Shown here piece after piece: positions 29,292-37,305 of a DNA stretch of 64,000 nucleotides (position 1 is the stretch's first letter; every line of letters starts with the position of its first letter). The stretch comes from Bacillus sp. SLBN-46 (GTDB lineage Bacteria > Bacillota > Bacilli > Bacillales > Cytobacillaceae), in contig NZ_JAVIZM010000001.1 of NCBI RefSeq assembly GCF_031453555.1, positions 4,595,001 to 4,659,000 on the forward strand, in the 5' to 3' direction. Position numbers and translations under genes: made by a program. The notes under the pieces were generated by a model. The model did no database searches, was not told the DNA's origin, and saw nothing but the letters and a program-made list of their open reading frames with translations.

Positions 29292-29348
29292 TACTTCCCC
29301 CTAATACCAATAAATTGCTCGTTTTTCTACTATATTATAAGGTTGAAA

Positions 29349-30164
29349 TTATTTTACCGCACCCTCAGAAATACCTTTAATAATTTCCCTTTGTGCAAAG
29401 AAGTACGCAATAATTACTGGAATAATGGCAATCGTTAATCCAGCAAGTGCTAAGTGCCATTGCTTTGTATACTCACCGAAGAAGAAGAACATTTTCAATG
29501 GAATAGTTTCCATTCCTTCTTGGTTAATAACAAGAGATGGAAGTAAGTAGTCATTCCAAATCCAAATGGTATTCAATATGGCAACTGTAACAGTAATTGG
29601 CTTTAACATAGGGAAAATAATGTGCCAAAAAATTTGGAAACGATTAGCCCCATCAATGGTTGCAGCTTCATCCAAGGATTTTGGGATCCCGCTCAATGTA
29701 CCATGGTACAGGAAGATGGAAAGACTCGCACCAAAGCCTAAATACATAAAGATAATTCCGGAACGATTAAGCAGTTCTATTTTTCCGAAGATCGTCACTA
29801 ATGGAATCATAACGGATTGGAACGGAATTAACATCGCTGCAACAAACATGAAGAATATAATGGTACTTATTTTGCTTTTATTTCTTGAAAGAGCGTAGGC
29901 AGCCATAGACGAGAAAATAATGATGATACCTACACTAACTACCGTAATAATCAGTGAATTCATAAATGTTTTTAAGAAGGTAAGTTCATTAAATGCTTCA
30001 ACATAGTTATCAAAAGTAAATACTTCTGGTAATTTTAATGTGTCTGAGAAGATCTCCCTCTTTGTTTTAAAGGAGTTGACAATCATTAAGTAAAAAGGAG
30101 AAAGCCATAACAGACCTAATAACAAACCAAGGATTTCGAGCGGCAATTTATATTTTCTTCCCAT
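29349..30164 (-). CDS. Sugar ABC transporter permease (MalG-like)
   Basis: 271 residues, six membrane helices, MalG/AraQ type. The EAA loop is visible as SLDEAATIDGANRFQIFWHIIFPMLKP, the site of contact with the ATPase. The two permease genes overlap by a single base at 30164. No ATPase gene is in this cluster, so the shared MsmX-type ATPase found elsewhere in Bacillus genomes is the expected energiser. It pairs with the MalF-like subunit to import oligosaccharides bound by the lipoprotein at 31217. Confidence 0.92.
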   Translation of the reverse strand: MGRKYKLPLEILGLLLGLLWLSPFYLMIVNSFKTKREIFSDTLKLPEVFTFDNYVEAFNELTFLKTFMNSLIITVVSVGIIIIFSSMAAYALSRNKSKISTIIFFMFVAAMLIPFQSVMIPLVTIFGKIELLNRSGIIFMYLGFGASLSIFLYHGTLSGIPKSLDEAATIDGANRFQIFWHIIFPMLKPITVTVAILNTIWIWNDYLLPSLVINQEGMETIPLKMFFFFGEYTKQWHLALAGLTIAIIPVIIAYFFAQREIIKGISEGAVK

Positions 30165-31027
30165 TACATTTCTACCTCCCTTTTCTTGTTGATGTACACT
30201 TGTGTTAAGGAAATAGCAGCAACGATGATAAAGAAGATAACTGCTTTTGCCTGAGCATAAGCCATTTCACTTTCACCAAATGCCGTTTTAAATATCTCCA
30301 TTGCGACCATTTGCGTGGAATTGTAAGGCCCACCGCCTGTTAATGATAAGTTTTGGTCGTAAAGCTTGAAAGTATTCGATAATGTTAAGAACAAACTAAC
30401 TGTAAACGCAGGAGCAACTAATGGGAATACGATAAATCGTAGACGCTGGAATGAACTAGCGCCATCTATTTCAGCAGCTTCAATCAGCTCTGTTGGTACA
30501 CCTTCTAAGTAAGAAATATAGATTACCATGATGTATCCGGCCATCTGCCAGCTCATTAGGATCACTAAGCCCCAAAAACCAGTGTTTGTAGTAGAAAGCC
30601 ATCCTTGTAAGTTTTCGATTCCAAACAATTCTCCAACACCGGCAAATACCTTAATAAAAATAAACTGCCAGATAAAGCCTAGAATCAAACCACCAATTAG
30701 GTTTGGCATGAAGAAGATTGTACGTAGGAACTTACTTGTTTTAATTTTTGATGTCACGATAAGTGCTAAGGCTAAACCAAAGAAGTTAATTAAAATAATG
30801 GAAACGACAGTAAACTTTACTGTAAACCATAATGAATCTAAGAATTCCTTGTCTTTAAAGACATTAATATAATTCTCGAAGCCTATAAAGCCGCCCACTT
30901 CAATACCATTCCAGTCTGTAAATGAATAGTAGACTCCAAAGAGCAATGGAATGATAACAACCATAGATAATGCTAATAGAACTGGGGCTAAAAATAACCA
31001 ATATGATAATTCCCGCGTACGCATCAT
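30164..31027 (-). CDS. Sugar ABC transporter permease (MalF-like)
   Basis: 287 residues, six membrane helices. The EAA loop appears as ELIEAAEIDGASSFQRLRFIVFPLVAP. It lacks the long periplasmic loop of enteric MalF, as is usual in Firmicutes. It is separated from the binding-protein gene by 189 bases with a stem-loop at 31164-31200, which may reduce permease expression relative to the binding protein. Confidence 0.92.
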   Translation of the reverse strand: MMRTRELSYWLFLAPVLLALSMVVIIPLLFGVYYSFTDWNGIEVGGFIGFENYINVFKDKEFLDSLWFTVKFTVVSIILINFFGLALALIVTSKIKTSKFLRTIFFMPNLIGGLILGFIWQFIFIKVFAGVGELFGIENLQGWLSTTNTGFWGLVILMSWQMAGYIMVIYISYLEGVPTELIEAAEIDGASSFQRLRFIVFPLVAPAFTVSLFLTLSNTFKLYDQNLSLTGGGPYNSTQMVAMEIFKTAFGESEMAYAQAKAVIFFIIVAAISLTQVYINKKREVEM

Positions 31028-31163
31028 GGTAAAAAGACCTCCAATGTGTTTTGTATTTTTTCTAAGTTAGTAATGATTGAAAGAAAAGGGGCTGATTCAT
31101 AATAAAAGCCTAACCACTTAAGTGCCCCTTATGAACTAGCCGCTTGCCTCTCTCTGCTAATTT

Positions 31164-31200
31164 ATAATGGGTCCTGCTTTTATCAAGTAGGACCCATTAT
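31164..31200 (-). promoter_or_regulatory. Intra-operon stem-loop between binding protein and permeases
   Basis: ATAATGGGTCCTGCTT pairs with AAGTAGGACCCATTAT with one wobble. No strong T run follows on the minus strand, so it is more likely a partial terminator or 3'-end stabiliser than a full stop. Confidence 0.65.
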
Positions 31201-31216
31201 CTTTGTTCATAAGGGA

Positions 31217-32527
31217 TTATTTATTTCTTGATTTTTCCCAAGCTTCTTTTGTAGTTTTTATTACATCTTCCCACTTAGCTTCTTTGCTCAAATATTTTTG
31301 GATTTGAACACCAAGTTGATCTTGTCCCCAGCCAGTTGGGTAGCCCATGAATGTCCAGCCGATTGTCTTGCCATCTTGAGCATATTGATAAATTTCTTTT
31401 GAAAGTGGATCACTGATTTTTGATGCATCAAAGCCATCATAAGCAGGGATAAATTTGAAGTCGTTGATAACGATTTCTTTACCTTCGTCAGAAGTATATA
31501 ACCAGTCTAAGAATTTCTTAGCTTCAGCTTGTGTAGCTTTGTCTTTGTTGCTGTTTACGCCCCAGTACATTGGGATACCAACTGGAATGGCATCTTCTTT
31601 ATAACCTTCAACAGGGATTGGTAATAAACCAATGCTCTTATCAGCGAAATCTTTGTCGATACCAGCGATTGAACCATATGCCCAGTTACCTTGTTGAATC
31701 ATCGCTACTTTTTGAAGTGAGAATAATTCTTCAACTTGTTGAGCATAGTCAAGGCTTACAGTTGGTTGAACAGAGTAGTTGTTTTGAAGATCAAGGACCT
31801 TCTTGAACGCATCACCATATTTGAAGTCAACTTTCTTTGCACTGAATGCATTTAGAACGTTGTTATCAAATTCAGGAGCAATGAAAGCATTGGATAAGTG
31901 TAGGCCTGTTACCCAAGTTTCTTTACCAGGAAGGGCAAATACTGCTTTAAGACCAAGATCTTTCTTCTTTGAATCTAAAGTTTTAACTGCATTTTCAAGG
32001 TCTGCATAGCTCTTGATTGATTTTGGATCAATGCCAGCTTTTTCGAATACAGCTTTATTATAGATGAAACCGTAACCTTCTTGGTTGTATGGTAAACCTA
32101 AAACTTTACCATCTTTAGTTACACCATCAAGTGTTCCTTTTAATGCCTTTTTAGAAGCTTCTGTATCAGAAAGGTCAGCTAATTTCTTTTGCCAATCTTC
32201 CACGTCTTGTGGTCCACCGATGTTGTAGATTGCTGGCTCTTTACCTGATGCAAACTTAGATTTTAAAGCCGCACCGTAATCTTCACCGCCACCAACAGTT
32301 GTGATGTTGATATTTACACCTTTGTGCGCTGCTTCATATTTCTTTGCAGCATCTTCAAATTGCTTTTTGAATTCTACTTTGAATTGGAATACATCAAGTG
32401 TTACATTTCCACCTTTTGACTCTTCTTTAGCTCCGCCACCTTTATCAGCGTTACCACAGCCTGTTAAAAGGAGACTTAATGAAAGAAGCCCAGCTCCAAT
32501 TCCAGAAAATAATTTTTTCTTATTCAT
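31217..32527 (-). CDS. Sugar-binding lipoprotein of ABC transporter (MalE-like)
   Basis: 436 residues. The N-terminus is a lipoprotein signal (positive KKK, hydrophobic core, lipobox LLTGC with the modified Cys near residue 24), then a Gly/Lys-rich linker. The body is a family-1 extracellular solute-binding fold (VTLDVFQFKVEFKKQFEDAAKKYE at the start, GLPYNQEGYGFIYNKAVFEKAGID near 140). It delivers oligosaccharides, probably maltodextrins or isomaltose given its GH13 neighbours. First gene of the transport operon. Confidence 0.92.
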   Translation of the reverse strand: MNKKKLFSGIGAGLLSLSLLLTGCGNADKGGGAKEESKGGNVTLDVFQFKVEFKKQFEDAAKKYEAAHKGVNINITTVGGGEDYGAALKSKFASGKEPAIYNIGGPQDVEDWQKKLADLSDTEASKKALKGTLDGVTKDGKVLGLPYNQEGYGFIYNKAVFEKAGIDPKSIKSYADLENAVKTLDSKKKDLGLKAVFALPGKETWVTGLHLSNAFIAPEFDNNVLNAFSAKKVDFKYGDAFKKVLDLQNNYSVQPTVSLDYAQQVEELFSLQKVAMIQQGNWAYGSIAGIDKDFADKSIGLLPIPVEGYKEDAIPVGIPMYWGVNSNKDKATQAEAKKFLDWLYTSDEGKEIVINDFKFIPAYDGFDASKISDPLSKEIYQYAQDGKTIGWTFMGYPTGWGQDQLGVQIQKYLSKEAKWEDVIKTTKEAWEKSRNK

Positions 32528-32651
32528 GATTTACCCCCATACTGAAAAATTTTGTAAAGCGTGTTGTTTTTGTGCAAAGTAAGAAAACATAGATGAATGT
32601 ATTTTGTTCTATTTCGAATGTTTTATTCTAGACTACTTAAATATAGTAGAT

Positions 32652-32690
32652 ATCATACTAGTAATCGTTAAAGAGTGCAATCGTTTGCAC
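32652..32690 (-). promoter_or_regulatory. Promoter of the transport operon overlapping operator O1
   Basis: On the minus strand TTGCAC (-35, 32675-32680) and TATGAT (-10, 32652-32657) are 17 bases apart. The -35 is half of the palindrome GTGCAATCGTTTGCAC (32675-32690), a typical LacI-family operator. A bound repressor would block the -35 directly. Confidence 0.75.
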
Positions 32691-32775
32691 TTACTTTTAA
32701 ATAAAAAACTATTTTAGTATGTTGGTTTAAGTGTCTAAAATAGCAATCGAAATGGAGTAAAACCTTGTTATCTAA

Positions 32776-32789
32776 GAAAACGTTTGCAC
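32776..32789. promoter_or_regulatory. Operator-like site O2
   Basis: GAAAACGTTTGCAC matches the right half and centre of O1 exactly (CGTTTGCAC) and most of the left. It lies about 100 bases upstream of O1. Confidence 0.5.
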
Positions 32790-32893
32790 AAAATAGCAGA
32801 AAAACTGTAAAAAATCGTTATTCCTCAATAAAAAATCTACTTACTTTACAGTTAATATCTACTAATACCCCCTATACTTTTTATGTATCGTTA

Positions 32894-32909
32894 GCGAAAA
32901 CGTTTGCAC
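32894..32909. promoter_or_regulatory. Operator-like site O3
   Basis: GCGAAAACGTTTGCAC: the third copy of the CGTTTGCAC motif. O1, O2 and O3 are ~100 and ~119 bases apart within the gene-free stretch 32528-33015, a spacing that would allow looping. Confidence 0.5.
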
Positions 32910-32971
32910 TAATCGATAGATTCATAGTAGCACTTTTAAAATGTATGCGCAATCATTTTTTTATTTTTTTT

Positions 32972-33019
32972 GGGGACAGTCCCCCGCCGCTTTAAAGCAG
33001 CGGGGGACTGTCCCTTTAT
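32972..33019 (-). terminator. Hairpin terminator of the second GH13 gene, GGGACAGTCCC type
   Basis: GGGACAGTCCCCCGC (32973-32987) pairs perfectly with 33000-33014; the middle (TTTAAA flanked by GC) continues the symmetry, giving a ~43-base near-palindrome. Each arm is itself nearly palindromic (GGGACAGTCCC). On the minus strand it is followed by a long A/T tract, TTTTTTTTATTTTTTT on the plus side complement being A-rich, so its use as a terminator is likely but its role as a repeat element is equally notable. Confidence 0.6.
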
Positions 33020-34686
33020 TTTGTTAAAACTCTTACCTCATATGGACGAAGTGTAGCTGATGTTCCCGCTTCATAGTTGGAGAGAAGCATTTGGGAATTT
33101 GTTATGCTATTAACTAGCTTTTCTTCGTTAATCTCTACCTCTTCCCCGCTAAAATTACATAAAACTAAGAGGCGTTCTTCCTTCCAGTTTCTTTCATAAG
33201 CAAAGATCGATGGGTGATTTTTTAGTAACAATTGGAAATCACCTTCAACGATAATATTCATTTCTTTACGAAGAGAAATGAGCTTTTGATAAAAATAGAA
33301 AATAGACTGTGGATCTTCTAACGTACTTTTCACATTGATTTCTTTGTACCTTGGATTGGCCTGAATCCATGGAGTTCCTGTTGTAAACCCTCCATGCTCT
33401 GATGCATCCCATTGTACAGGTGTTCTTGCATTGTCTCTTCCCTTTGCGTATATGGACGTCATGATTTCTTCATGAGTATAGCCTAATGCTGAACGCTCCT
33501 TGTACATATTAAGTGTTTCAATATCACGATAATCCTCTAAAGAGTCGAACTTCACGTTGGTCATGCCGATTTCTTCCCCTTGATAAATATATGGGGTCCC
33601 CTGCATAAAATGAAGACAGGCCGCTAACATTTTGGCTGATTCCACGCGGTATTCCTGGTCATTACCAAAACGGGAAACAATCCTTGGCTGGTCATGGTTA
33701 TTCCAATAGAGACTGTTCCATCCTTTGTTGTGAAGTCCCACTTGCCACTTTGCTAAGTTTTCCTTTAAGTCCACGAGATTGAGCGGTTTTAAGTTCCACT
33801 TACCACCAGGGGCACTATCTAAATCCATATGCTCAAAAGTAAAGATCATATTAACTTCATTTCGTTCAGGATTAGTATAAAGAATCGCATCTTCTGGTGT
33901 GGTTCCAGGCATTTCCCCCACCGTCATAATCGGATAATGCGCTAAAACTTCCTGATTCATTTCCTTTAGAAATTCATGAATTCTAGGGCCATTCATGTAA
34001 AAGGGGCTGCCATCACCATATAATTGACCTTCCCCTTGCACACCATCAGGTAAGCCTGGCTGTTTTGAAATCATATTGATTACGTCCATTCGGAAGCCAT
34101 CGATTCCTTTATCAAGCCAAAATCTCATCATGCGGTAAACTTCTTCACGTAAAGCTGGATGTTCCCAGTTCAAATCTGGTTGTTTTTTCGCAAATAAATG
34201 CAAGTAATATTCCTTGGTGACTTCGTCATAATCCCATGCAGGACCGCTGAAAAATGATCCCCAATTGTTCGGCTCTTTCCCTTCTTTACCCTCACGCCAG
34301 ATATAATAGTCGCGGTATGGATTGTCTTTCGATTGTTTCGATTGAACAAACCATTCATGCTCATCCGAGGTGTGATTAACAACGAGGTCAATGACTAATT
34401 TCATGTCACGTTTATGTACTTCTTCAAGCATCTGGTCAAAATCGGCCATGGTGCCGAACTCTTCCATGATTTTTTGATAATCACGGATATCATAGCCATT
34501 ATCATCATTCGGTGAATCGTACACAGGGCTTAACCAGATGACATCCACACCAAGCAATTTCAAGTAATCCAGTTTTTGAATAATCCCTTGGATGTCGCCG
34601 ATTCCATCTCCATTCGAATCCATAAAGCTTCTTGGGTATATTTGATAAACAACGCTTTTCTTCCACCATTGGTCATTTGTTTTCAA
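33016..34686 (-). CDS. GH13 oligo-1,6-glucosidase
   Basis: 556 residues, close in layout to the enzyme at 26548. Catalytic Asp in GFRMDVINMI (~199), Glu in TVGEMP (~256) and Asp in NNHDQPR (~330). Val follows the nucleophile, the residue linked to alpha-1,6 (isomaltose/panose) hydrolysis in Bacillus oligo-1,6-glucosidases. No signal peptide. It is transcribed toward the transport operon but separated by a hairpin and 488 bases, so it has its own promoter. The gene ahead of it on this strand is the globin, with a terminator between. Confidence 0.92.
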   Translation of the reverse strand: MKTNDQWWKKSVVYQIYPRSFMDSNGDGIGDIQGIIQKLDYLKLLGVDVIWLSPVYDSPNDDNGYDIRDYQKIMEEFGTMADFDQMLEEVHKRDMKLVIDLVVNHTSDEHEWFVQSKQSKDNPYRDYYIWREGKEGKEPNNWGSFFSGPAWDYDEVTKEYYLHLFAKKQPDLNWEHPALREEVYRMMRFWLDKGIDGFRMDVINMISKQPGLPDGVQGEGQLYGDGSPFYMNGPRIHEFLKEMNQEVLAHYPIMTVGEMPGTTPEDAILYTNPERNEVNMIFTFEHMDLDSAPGGKWNLKPLNLVDLKENLAKWQVGLHNKGWNSLYWNNHDQPRIVSRFGNDQEYRVESAKMLAACLHFMQGTPYIYQGEEIGMTNVKFDSLEDYRDIETLNMYKERSALGYTHEEIMTSIYAKGRDNARTPVQWDASEHGGFTTGTPWIQANPRYKEINVKSTLEDPQSIFYFYQKLISLRKEMNIIVEGDFQLLLKNHPSIFAYERNWKEERLLVLCNFSGEEVEINEEKLVNSITNSQMLLSNYEAGTSATLRPYEVRVLTK

Positions 34687-34756
34687 TTGGAATCCTCCTC
34701 ACTATAAACAACCACACTATACCATAAAAAATGAAAGGGGTTAATTTTATTGGATA

Positions 34757-34798
34757 TAAAAAATCCTCACCCTGGTTAAGTACAGGTAAGGATTTTTG
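34757..34798 (-). terminator. Terminator of the globin gene
   Basis: AAAAATCCT at the left pairs with AGGATTTTT at the right, with further CACCCTG/CAGGTA pairing inside. The A run on the plus side gives a U tract on the minus-strand transcript. Confidence 0.8.
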
Positions 34799-34814
34799 TT
34801 AATTCGCAAATTAA

Positions 34815-35219
34815 TTAGTCGCGGTCAGGACTGTTTACCATTATGCCAGCAACCTGCGTTAAACGATCATAAAAGGCTAGTCCTGCTGGGTTTTGATCGA
34901 GTCCAATTTCCTGAAAGGCTTCTCTCATACAGCGTAGCCAGCAGGCTGCTCTTCTTGGGGTTACTTCAAATGGTAAGTGCCGTGCTCTCATGGCAGGCGG
35001 TCCAAATTCTTGGCTGTATAGAGCAGGACCTCCCAAAAATTGTGGAAGAAACATTCTCTGCTTCCGCTTGATTTCTTCCATTTCCCCTTCAAATAAAGGT
35101 CTTAATTCCGAATCAGCATATACACGCGGATAAAAGGCATCAACTAGCTTGTCAATGGTCTCTTGTCCACCAATTTCACTATATAGAGATTTAAAATTAG
35201 ATTCCAATTCCTTCACCAT
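34815..35219 (-). CDS. yjbI: Truncated (2/2) hemoglobin, group II
   Basis: 134 residues from ATG 35219 (AAAGGATGG upstream; a longer frame to 35246 has no site). Group-II globin features: SLYSEIGGQETIDKLVDAFYPRVYAD at helices A-B, then PQFLGGPALYSQEFGPPAMRARHLPFEVT, whose RARH gives the proximal His. In B. subtilis the homologous gene is yjbI beside yjbH (thiol stress). Here the next gene is a glyoxalase-fold protein 90 bases upstream. Likely binds O2/NO. Confidence 0.9.
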   Translation of the reverse strand: MVKELESNFKSLYSEIGGQETIDKLVDAFYPRVYADSELRPLFEGEMEEIKRKQRMFLPQFLGGPALYSQEFGPPAMRARHLPFEVTPRRAACWLRCMREAFQEIGLDQNPAGLAFYDRLTQVAGIMVNSPDRD

Positions 35220-35309
35220 CCATCCTTTATTTTTCCCCTGTTTCAAATAATTATAAAGCTTCCTTGAATGGTGTTTTGTGATTTACATCACGGAATAGAT
35301 AAAATTACA

Positions 35310-35720
35310 TCAATTTCCAGAAGAGTCTTTGTCAACTTTTGGCGCAACTAATTCCGCTTTTATTCGATCAGGATCTTCAAAGAATACCGCATAATGTGAA
35401 TCTCCCCCAGCAAACGGGTGTCGGTCCTGATACAAAATAGGTATACCTTTTTCCTTCAATTGATCTGTCATCCAGTCTACCTGCTCTTTGGATTCTGCAT
35501 GAAATGCTAGATGATTTAAACCAACCCTTGAACGGTGGTAAGGAATATCCATAAACCGCTCTTCTACTTGGACAAATACGAGATAGGTGTCCTTTTGCTT
35601 CCAACTAATACCTAAATCCCACTTTTGATATGGTTCATATCCTAATTCTTTTAAAAACCATCCCCAAAATTCGGTTGTTTTTGCTAGATTCGAAACATAG
35701 ATCTCTAAATGGTGCAGAAT
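35310..35720 (-). CDS. Glyoxalase/VOC-fold protein with an ATT (or CTG) start
   Basis: ~136 residues with a complete VOC (glyoxalase/bleomycin-resistance) domain: LHHLEIYVSNLAKTTEFWGWFLKELGYEPYQKWD at the start, then VGLNHLAFHAESKEQVD and HYAVFFEDPDRIKAELVAPK at the end, with metal-type His and Glu positions present. The homologous N-terminus begins only at codons with no ATG/GTG/TTG: AAAGGGGG is followed by AAAAC, ATC, ATT, CTG, CAC. ATT at 35720 is eight bases from the ribosome site and is taken as the start. A mutated ATG (ATG to ATC/ATT) is the alternative, which would make this a weakly expressed or dying gene. Confidence 0.7.
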   Translation of the reverse strand: MLHHLEIYVSNLAKTTEFWGWFLKELGYEPYQKWDLGISWKQKDTYLVFVQVEERFMDIPYHRSRVGLNHLAFHAESKEQVDWMTDQLKEKGIPILYQDRHPFAGGDSHYAVFFEDPDRIKAELVAPKVDKDSSGN

Positions 35721-35800
35721 GATGTTTTCCCCCTTTATTTTTCTGATATTTTAGGGCCTCGTACTGTAGAAAAACATTTATTCTATTATTTTATCATTTT

Positions 35801-35905
35801 TTATTTGCGGTTTTGATGAGTTTATTTGCGATAACACGAGGTTTATTTGCGAAAATTAGGCTTTTATTTGCGATAGATAACCGTTTATTTGCGTACTGCA
35901 AAAAA
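35801..35905. repeat. Array of five 21-bp units with core TTTATTTGCG
   Basis: TTTATTTGCG starts at 35801, 35822, 35843, 35864 and 35885, exactly 21 bases apart. The 11 bases between cores are unrelated to each other. It lies between the promoter side of the glyoxalase-fold gene and the terminator of the membrane-protein gene (35901-35946). Confidence 0.9.
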
Positions 35906-35946
35906 GCCAGCTCAAAAGGCGATAGCTTTTTAAGTCGGCTTTTTAA
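35901..35946 (-). terminator. Terminator of the unknown membrane-protein gene
   Basis: AAAAAAGCC (35901-35909) pairs with GGCTTTTT (35938-35945), with an inner AAAAG/CTTTT stem. The A run gives a U tract on the minus strand. Confidence 0.8.
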
Positions 35947-35958
35947 TTTTTATTGTTA

Positions 35959-36450
35959 CTATTTAGTGAATATTTTCTGAATAAGCGATTTTGGTTTTTT
36001 TCTCATTTTTTCAATCATACTTTGGAATCCATACATAATGACTGATTTAATGAAAAATAAAAGCCCCATTTGATAGTGCTTCATACTCACAAGTGAAACA
36101 ATCCCCATTCTTCTTAACGCAATCATCCCCGGAAAGGCAAAAAGGGTGTCAAGAATAAGGTTCAATAGTAAGTATCGGAAAAAGTTTCCGAATGTGAATT
36201 TTAATATCCATAATGATCCCACAAAAAATGGCCCTATCATAAAGGGAAGTTCGCCCATTGTTTTTGGTATGAGTTTTTCATAAAATCTCCACCATAGCCG
36301 CTTTTTCGAAAAATAACTCTCAAAAATGACCCAAACGAAGATAAACAAAGCACCCGGGTAAAATCTCTTGAAGGACCGCTTTCCTAGGAGTGGCAGTGAT
36401 AACCAGGGTATTAGCATCATTGCAAGTAAAAACATTTTATTTTGTTTCAT
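35959..36450 (-). CDS. Hypothetical membrane protein
   Basis: 163 residues, very hydrophobic, with about four membrane segments (residues ~6-24, 28-46, 68-86, 90-112) and a basic C-terminus (EKMRKKPKSLIQKIF). WWRFYEKLIPKTMGELPF and a LDTLFAFPGMIALRRMG segment look conserved in style, but I do not recognise a family. It stands between a 21-bp array and the queT promoter region, divergent from queT. Function unknown. Confidence 0.7.
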   Translation of the reverse strand: MKQNKMFLLAMMLIPWLSLPLLGKRSFKRFYPGALFIFVWVIFESYFSKKRLWWRFYEKLIPKTMGELPFMIGPFFVGSLWILKFTFGNFFRYLLLNLILDTLFAFPGMIALRRMGIVSLVSMKHYQMGLLFFIKSVIMYGFQSMIEKMRKKPKSLIQKIFTK

Positions 36451-36597
36451 AATAATACGCCATTCCTTTTTTTCTTTTTATCATGCACGGATTTATATTA
36501 TTTATGTAAAAATTTCCTGTAATTATTTTTGAATAGCGTGGCACAAAAAAGGGGCCTTTAAATTTATGTACAGAGTAGCCTTGGACTTCACGTGGAA

Positions 36598-36626
36598 TTG
36601 ACGAGTATTTCTATTTATATTAATAT
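36598..36626 (+). promoter_or_regulatory. Promoter of queT (sigma-A type)
   Basis: TTGACG (36598-36603), 17 bases, TAATAT (36621-36626). The transcript would begin about 15 bases before the preQ1 aptamer. Confidence 0.75.
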
Positions 36627-36646
36627 ATTAATTTGCCTGTAAGTTA

Positions 36647-36685
36647 TGTGGTTCGCGAACCTCCCACACAAAAAAACTAAGGAGC
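36647..36685 (+). ncRNA. preQ1 class-I riboswitch, translational type
   Basis: TGTGGTTCGCGAACCTCCCACA followed by an A-rich strand and ACTAAGGAG matches the class-I preQ1 aptamer: short P1 hairpin, A-rich L3 and a 3' strand that pairs back. The aptamer's 3' strand contains AAGGAG, which is the ribosome site of queT, so ligand binding would hide it. The small size and the queT gene behind it are both typical. Confidence 0.88.
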
Positions 36686-36694
36686 TAATTATAT

Positions 36695-37180
36695 ATGAAA
36701 GTTAATACAATTGTCGTAAACGGTATTGTAGCAGCATTGTACATTGCAGTCTCTGCTTTAATCCAGCCGTTTGGGTTTACCCAAGTTCAGTTTCGCGTAT
36801 CCGAGATGTTCAATCATCTAGTTGTTTTTAACAAAAAATATATCTATGGAATTGTTCTTGGTGTATTTTTAACCAATTTATTTTTTTCACCAATGAAGGC
36901 CTATGATCTTATTTTTGGTGTCGGCCAATCTGTGATTGCCTTGTTAATCACGATTGCTTCTGCAAAATATATCAAAGGCTTATGGGCACGTATGATTGTG
37001 AATACACTCGTCTTCACGTTGACCATGTTCTTCATTGCTCTTGAACTTCACTTGGCATTTAATTTACCATTCATGTTCACCTGGTTAACTACCGCAGTTG
37101 GTGAGTTTGTGGTCATGGCTATTGGTATGCCGGTACTGTATGTAATAAACCAACGTGTTCGTTTTGATAAAATCGTCTAA
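36695..37180 (+). CDS. queT: Queuosine precursor ECF transporter S component
   Basis: 161 residues with about five membrane helices; the QueT (formerly DUF988) family pattern is visible in VNGIVAALYIAVSALIQPFGFTQVQFRVSEMFNHLVVFNKKYIYGI. It is the substrate-binding component of an energy-coupling-factor importer for queuosine precursors and uses shared EcfA/EcfT units encoded elsewhere. The preQ1 riboswitch directly upstream confirms the link to queuosine supply. The gene ends at a strong terminator. Confidence 0.94.
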   Translation: MKVNTIVVNGIVAALYIAVSALIQPFGFTQVQFRVSEMFNHLVVFNKKYIYGIVLGVFLTNLFFSPMKAYDLIFGVGQSVIALLITIASAKYIKGLWARMIVNTLVFTLTMFFIALELHLAFNLPFMFTWLTTAVGEFVVMAIGMPVLYVINQRVRFDKIV

Positions 37181-37182
37181 AC

Positions 37183-37217
37183 AAAAAAAGAGTTGCTGCC
37201 GAGGCAGTGACTCTTTT
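37183..37217 (+). terminator. Terminator of queT
   Basis: AAAAGAGT-GCTGCC pairs with GGCAG-ACTCTTTT around a short loop (37187-37217), with a T run at the end. Confidence 0.85.
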
Positions 37218-37305
37218 GGTTTTTATCAGACATTTTATTTGGTATTTCTTTGTAAAAAAGAATAAAGTAGTAATAGATGATTTCAATTTGGAGGGAGAGG
37301 TAAAA

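Noticed and set aside
37207..37305. N-terminal extension of the DinB-type protein
   Set aside because: It overlaps the queT terminator, lacks a ribosome site, and has no DinB similarity; a strong site precedes ATG 37306.
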